From VFHP01 sp964443385 (lineage in GTDB: Bacteria; Chloroflexota; Dehalococcoidia; Lucifugimonadales; UBA2985): a stretch of 6,899 bases of DNA. Numbering within the stretch: position 1 is the first letter of the stretch; each line of letters opens with the position of its first letter. The notes under the pieces were generated by a model that did not search any database, was not told the origin of the DNA, and saw only the letters and a list, made by a program, of their open reading frames with translations. Shown piece after piece: positions 6,472 through 6,899 of the stretch. Both the position numbers and the translations under genes were made by a program. The stretch is from positions 1 through 6,899 of the forward strand of contig CAYUCO010000133.1 in assembly GCA_964443385.1 (NCBI GenBank). Reading direction: 5' to 3'.

Positions 6472-6899
6472 ATGGTAAATGTAAAAACAAAATCTGGTTC
6501 AACACTTGAGATAGAAAGCGCCTTGTACGATTTCGTCAAGAATGAATTGGTAAAAGATACTGACTGGGACGCGGATTCATTATTCAATGTTTTGGGGGAA
6601 TTGGTTGAAAAGTTTGGAGGTAAAAATCAGACACTTTTGAATAAACGTAAAGAGATTCAAAGTAGTATTGATAATTACTATGTTGAAAAAAGAAAGACAG
6701 GATGGAAGCCAACTGTAGATAAATCAGAGCAGGACGCAGGCGAATTGGAGGAGTTTTTAATAGAGATTGGATATTTGTCATCCAGCAACAACCCTACGTT
6801 CCGGATGACTACTCCCAGTTTGGATGCGGAGATGAATCAAAATGGACCTGAACTGGTAACACCTGTGTCTAATGCAAGTATGGTTGTAGGTGGGGCGAA
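6472..6899 (+). CDS. glcB: malate synthase G, N-terminal part (cut by window edge)
   Basis: Malate synthase condenses glyoxylate with acetyl-CoA to make malate, feeding two-carbon compounds into the TCA cycle through the glyoxylate or glycolate route. Only 142 codons plus two bases are visible of an expected ~720-residue protein. They align well from memory with the start of E. coli GlcB: an N-terminal helical segment (FVKNELVKDTDWDADSLF, then LLNKRKEIQSSID), FLIEIGYL at 95-102, TTPSLDAE at 113-120 and GPELVTPVSNA at 125-135, leading toward the conserved NA..AN stretch. The catalytic barrel lies outside the window, so activity cannot be judged. The start is ATG with GGAG 7 nt upstream. It follows the DinB gene by 82 bases on the same strand, either as the last gene of that series or as its own unit. 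The G isoform rather than A is indicated by this N-terminal domain. Confidence 0.92.
   Translation, partial: MVNVKTKSGSTLEIESALYDFVKNELVKDTDWDADSLFNVLGELVEKFGGKNQTLLNKRKEIQSSIDNYYVEKRKTGWKPTVDKSEQDAGELEEFLIEIGYLSSSNNPTFRMTTPSLDAEMNQNGPELVTPVSNASMVVGGA

Noticed and set aside
6584..6781. Minus-strand open frame inside malate synthase
   Set aside because: It is fully antisense to a stretch that aligns with the GlcB N-terminus, and its composition is not protein-like.

Overview
The window looks like a piece of chromosome from a moderately AT-rich, free-living heterotrophic bacterium. The YceI protein, the PIG-L/LmbE deacetylase and the DinB protein resemble versions I associate with Chloroflexota, especially the marine SAR202-type lineages. 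That taxonomic guess comes from remembered family resemblance only and is moderate to low in confidence. I see no phage, IS element, CRISPR, tRNA or rRNA; everything reads as ordinary housekeeping or catabolic chromosome.

Left part (1-2053): the 3' end of a YceI-family gene on the + strand runs into the window from the left. It converges with only 7 bases of gap on a minus-strand pair: a small unrecognised protein gene followed by an alpha/beta-hydrolase (HSL-type) esterase. This pair has the best promoter in the window (TTGAAA, 16 bp, TATAAT on the minus strand, 1928-1955). The small gene has an odd start: a strong Shine-Dalgarno that can be buried in a hairpin lies 8 nt before an in-frame ATA, while the first normal ATG (1825) has no ribosome-binding site.

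Middle (2054-3999): a complete succinate dehydrogenase/fumarate reductase flavoprotein (SdhA/FrdA type, minus strand) stands alone, with no iron-sulfur or membrane-anchor subunit gene beside it. Upstream is a 269-base divergent spacer with a perfect 12-bp palindrome and a longer imperfect stem-loop, both possible regulatory elements.

Right part (4000-6899): four + strand genes follow with gaps of 55, 73 and 82 bases: a NudC-type NADH pyrophosphatase, a PIG-L/LmbE zinc deacetylase, a DinB-fold protein, and the first 142 codons of malate synthase G, which runs off the right edge. NudC and the deacetylase appear to start with TTG, each placed by a good ribosome-binding site.

Together the genes suggest central carbon metabolism (SDH flavoprotein, malate synthase) next to nucleotide clean-up (NudC) and a deacetylase/DinB pair reminiscent of low-molecular-weight thiol biochemistry. 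The thiol link is inference. No clear novel defence or mobile system is present; the most unusual items are the small gene with its start signal and the orphan SDH flavoprotein.
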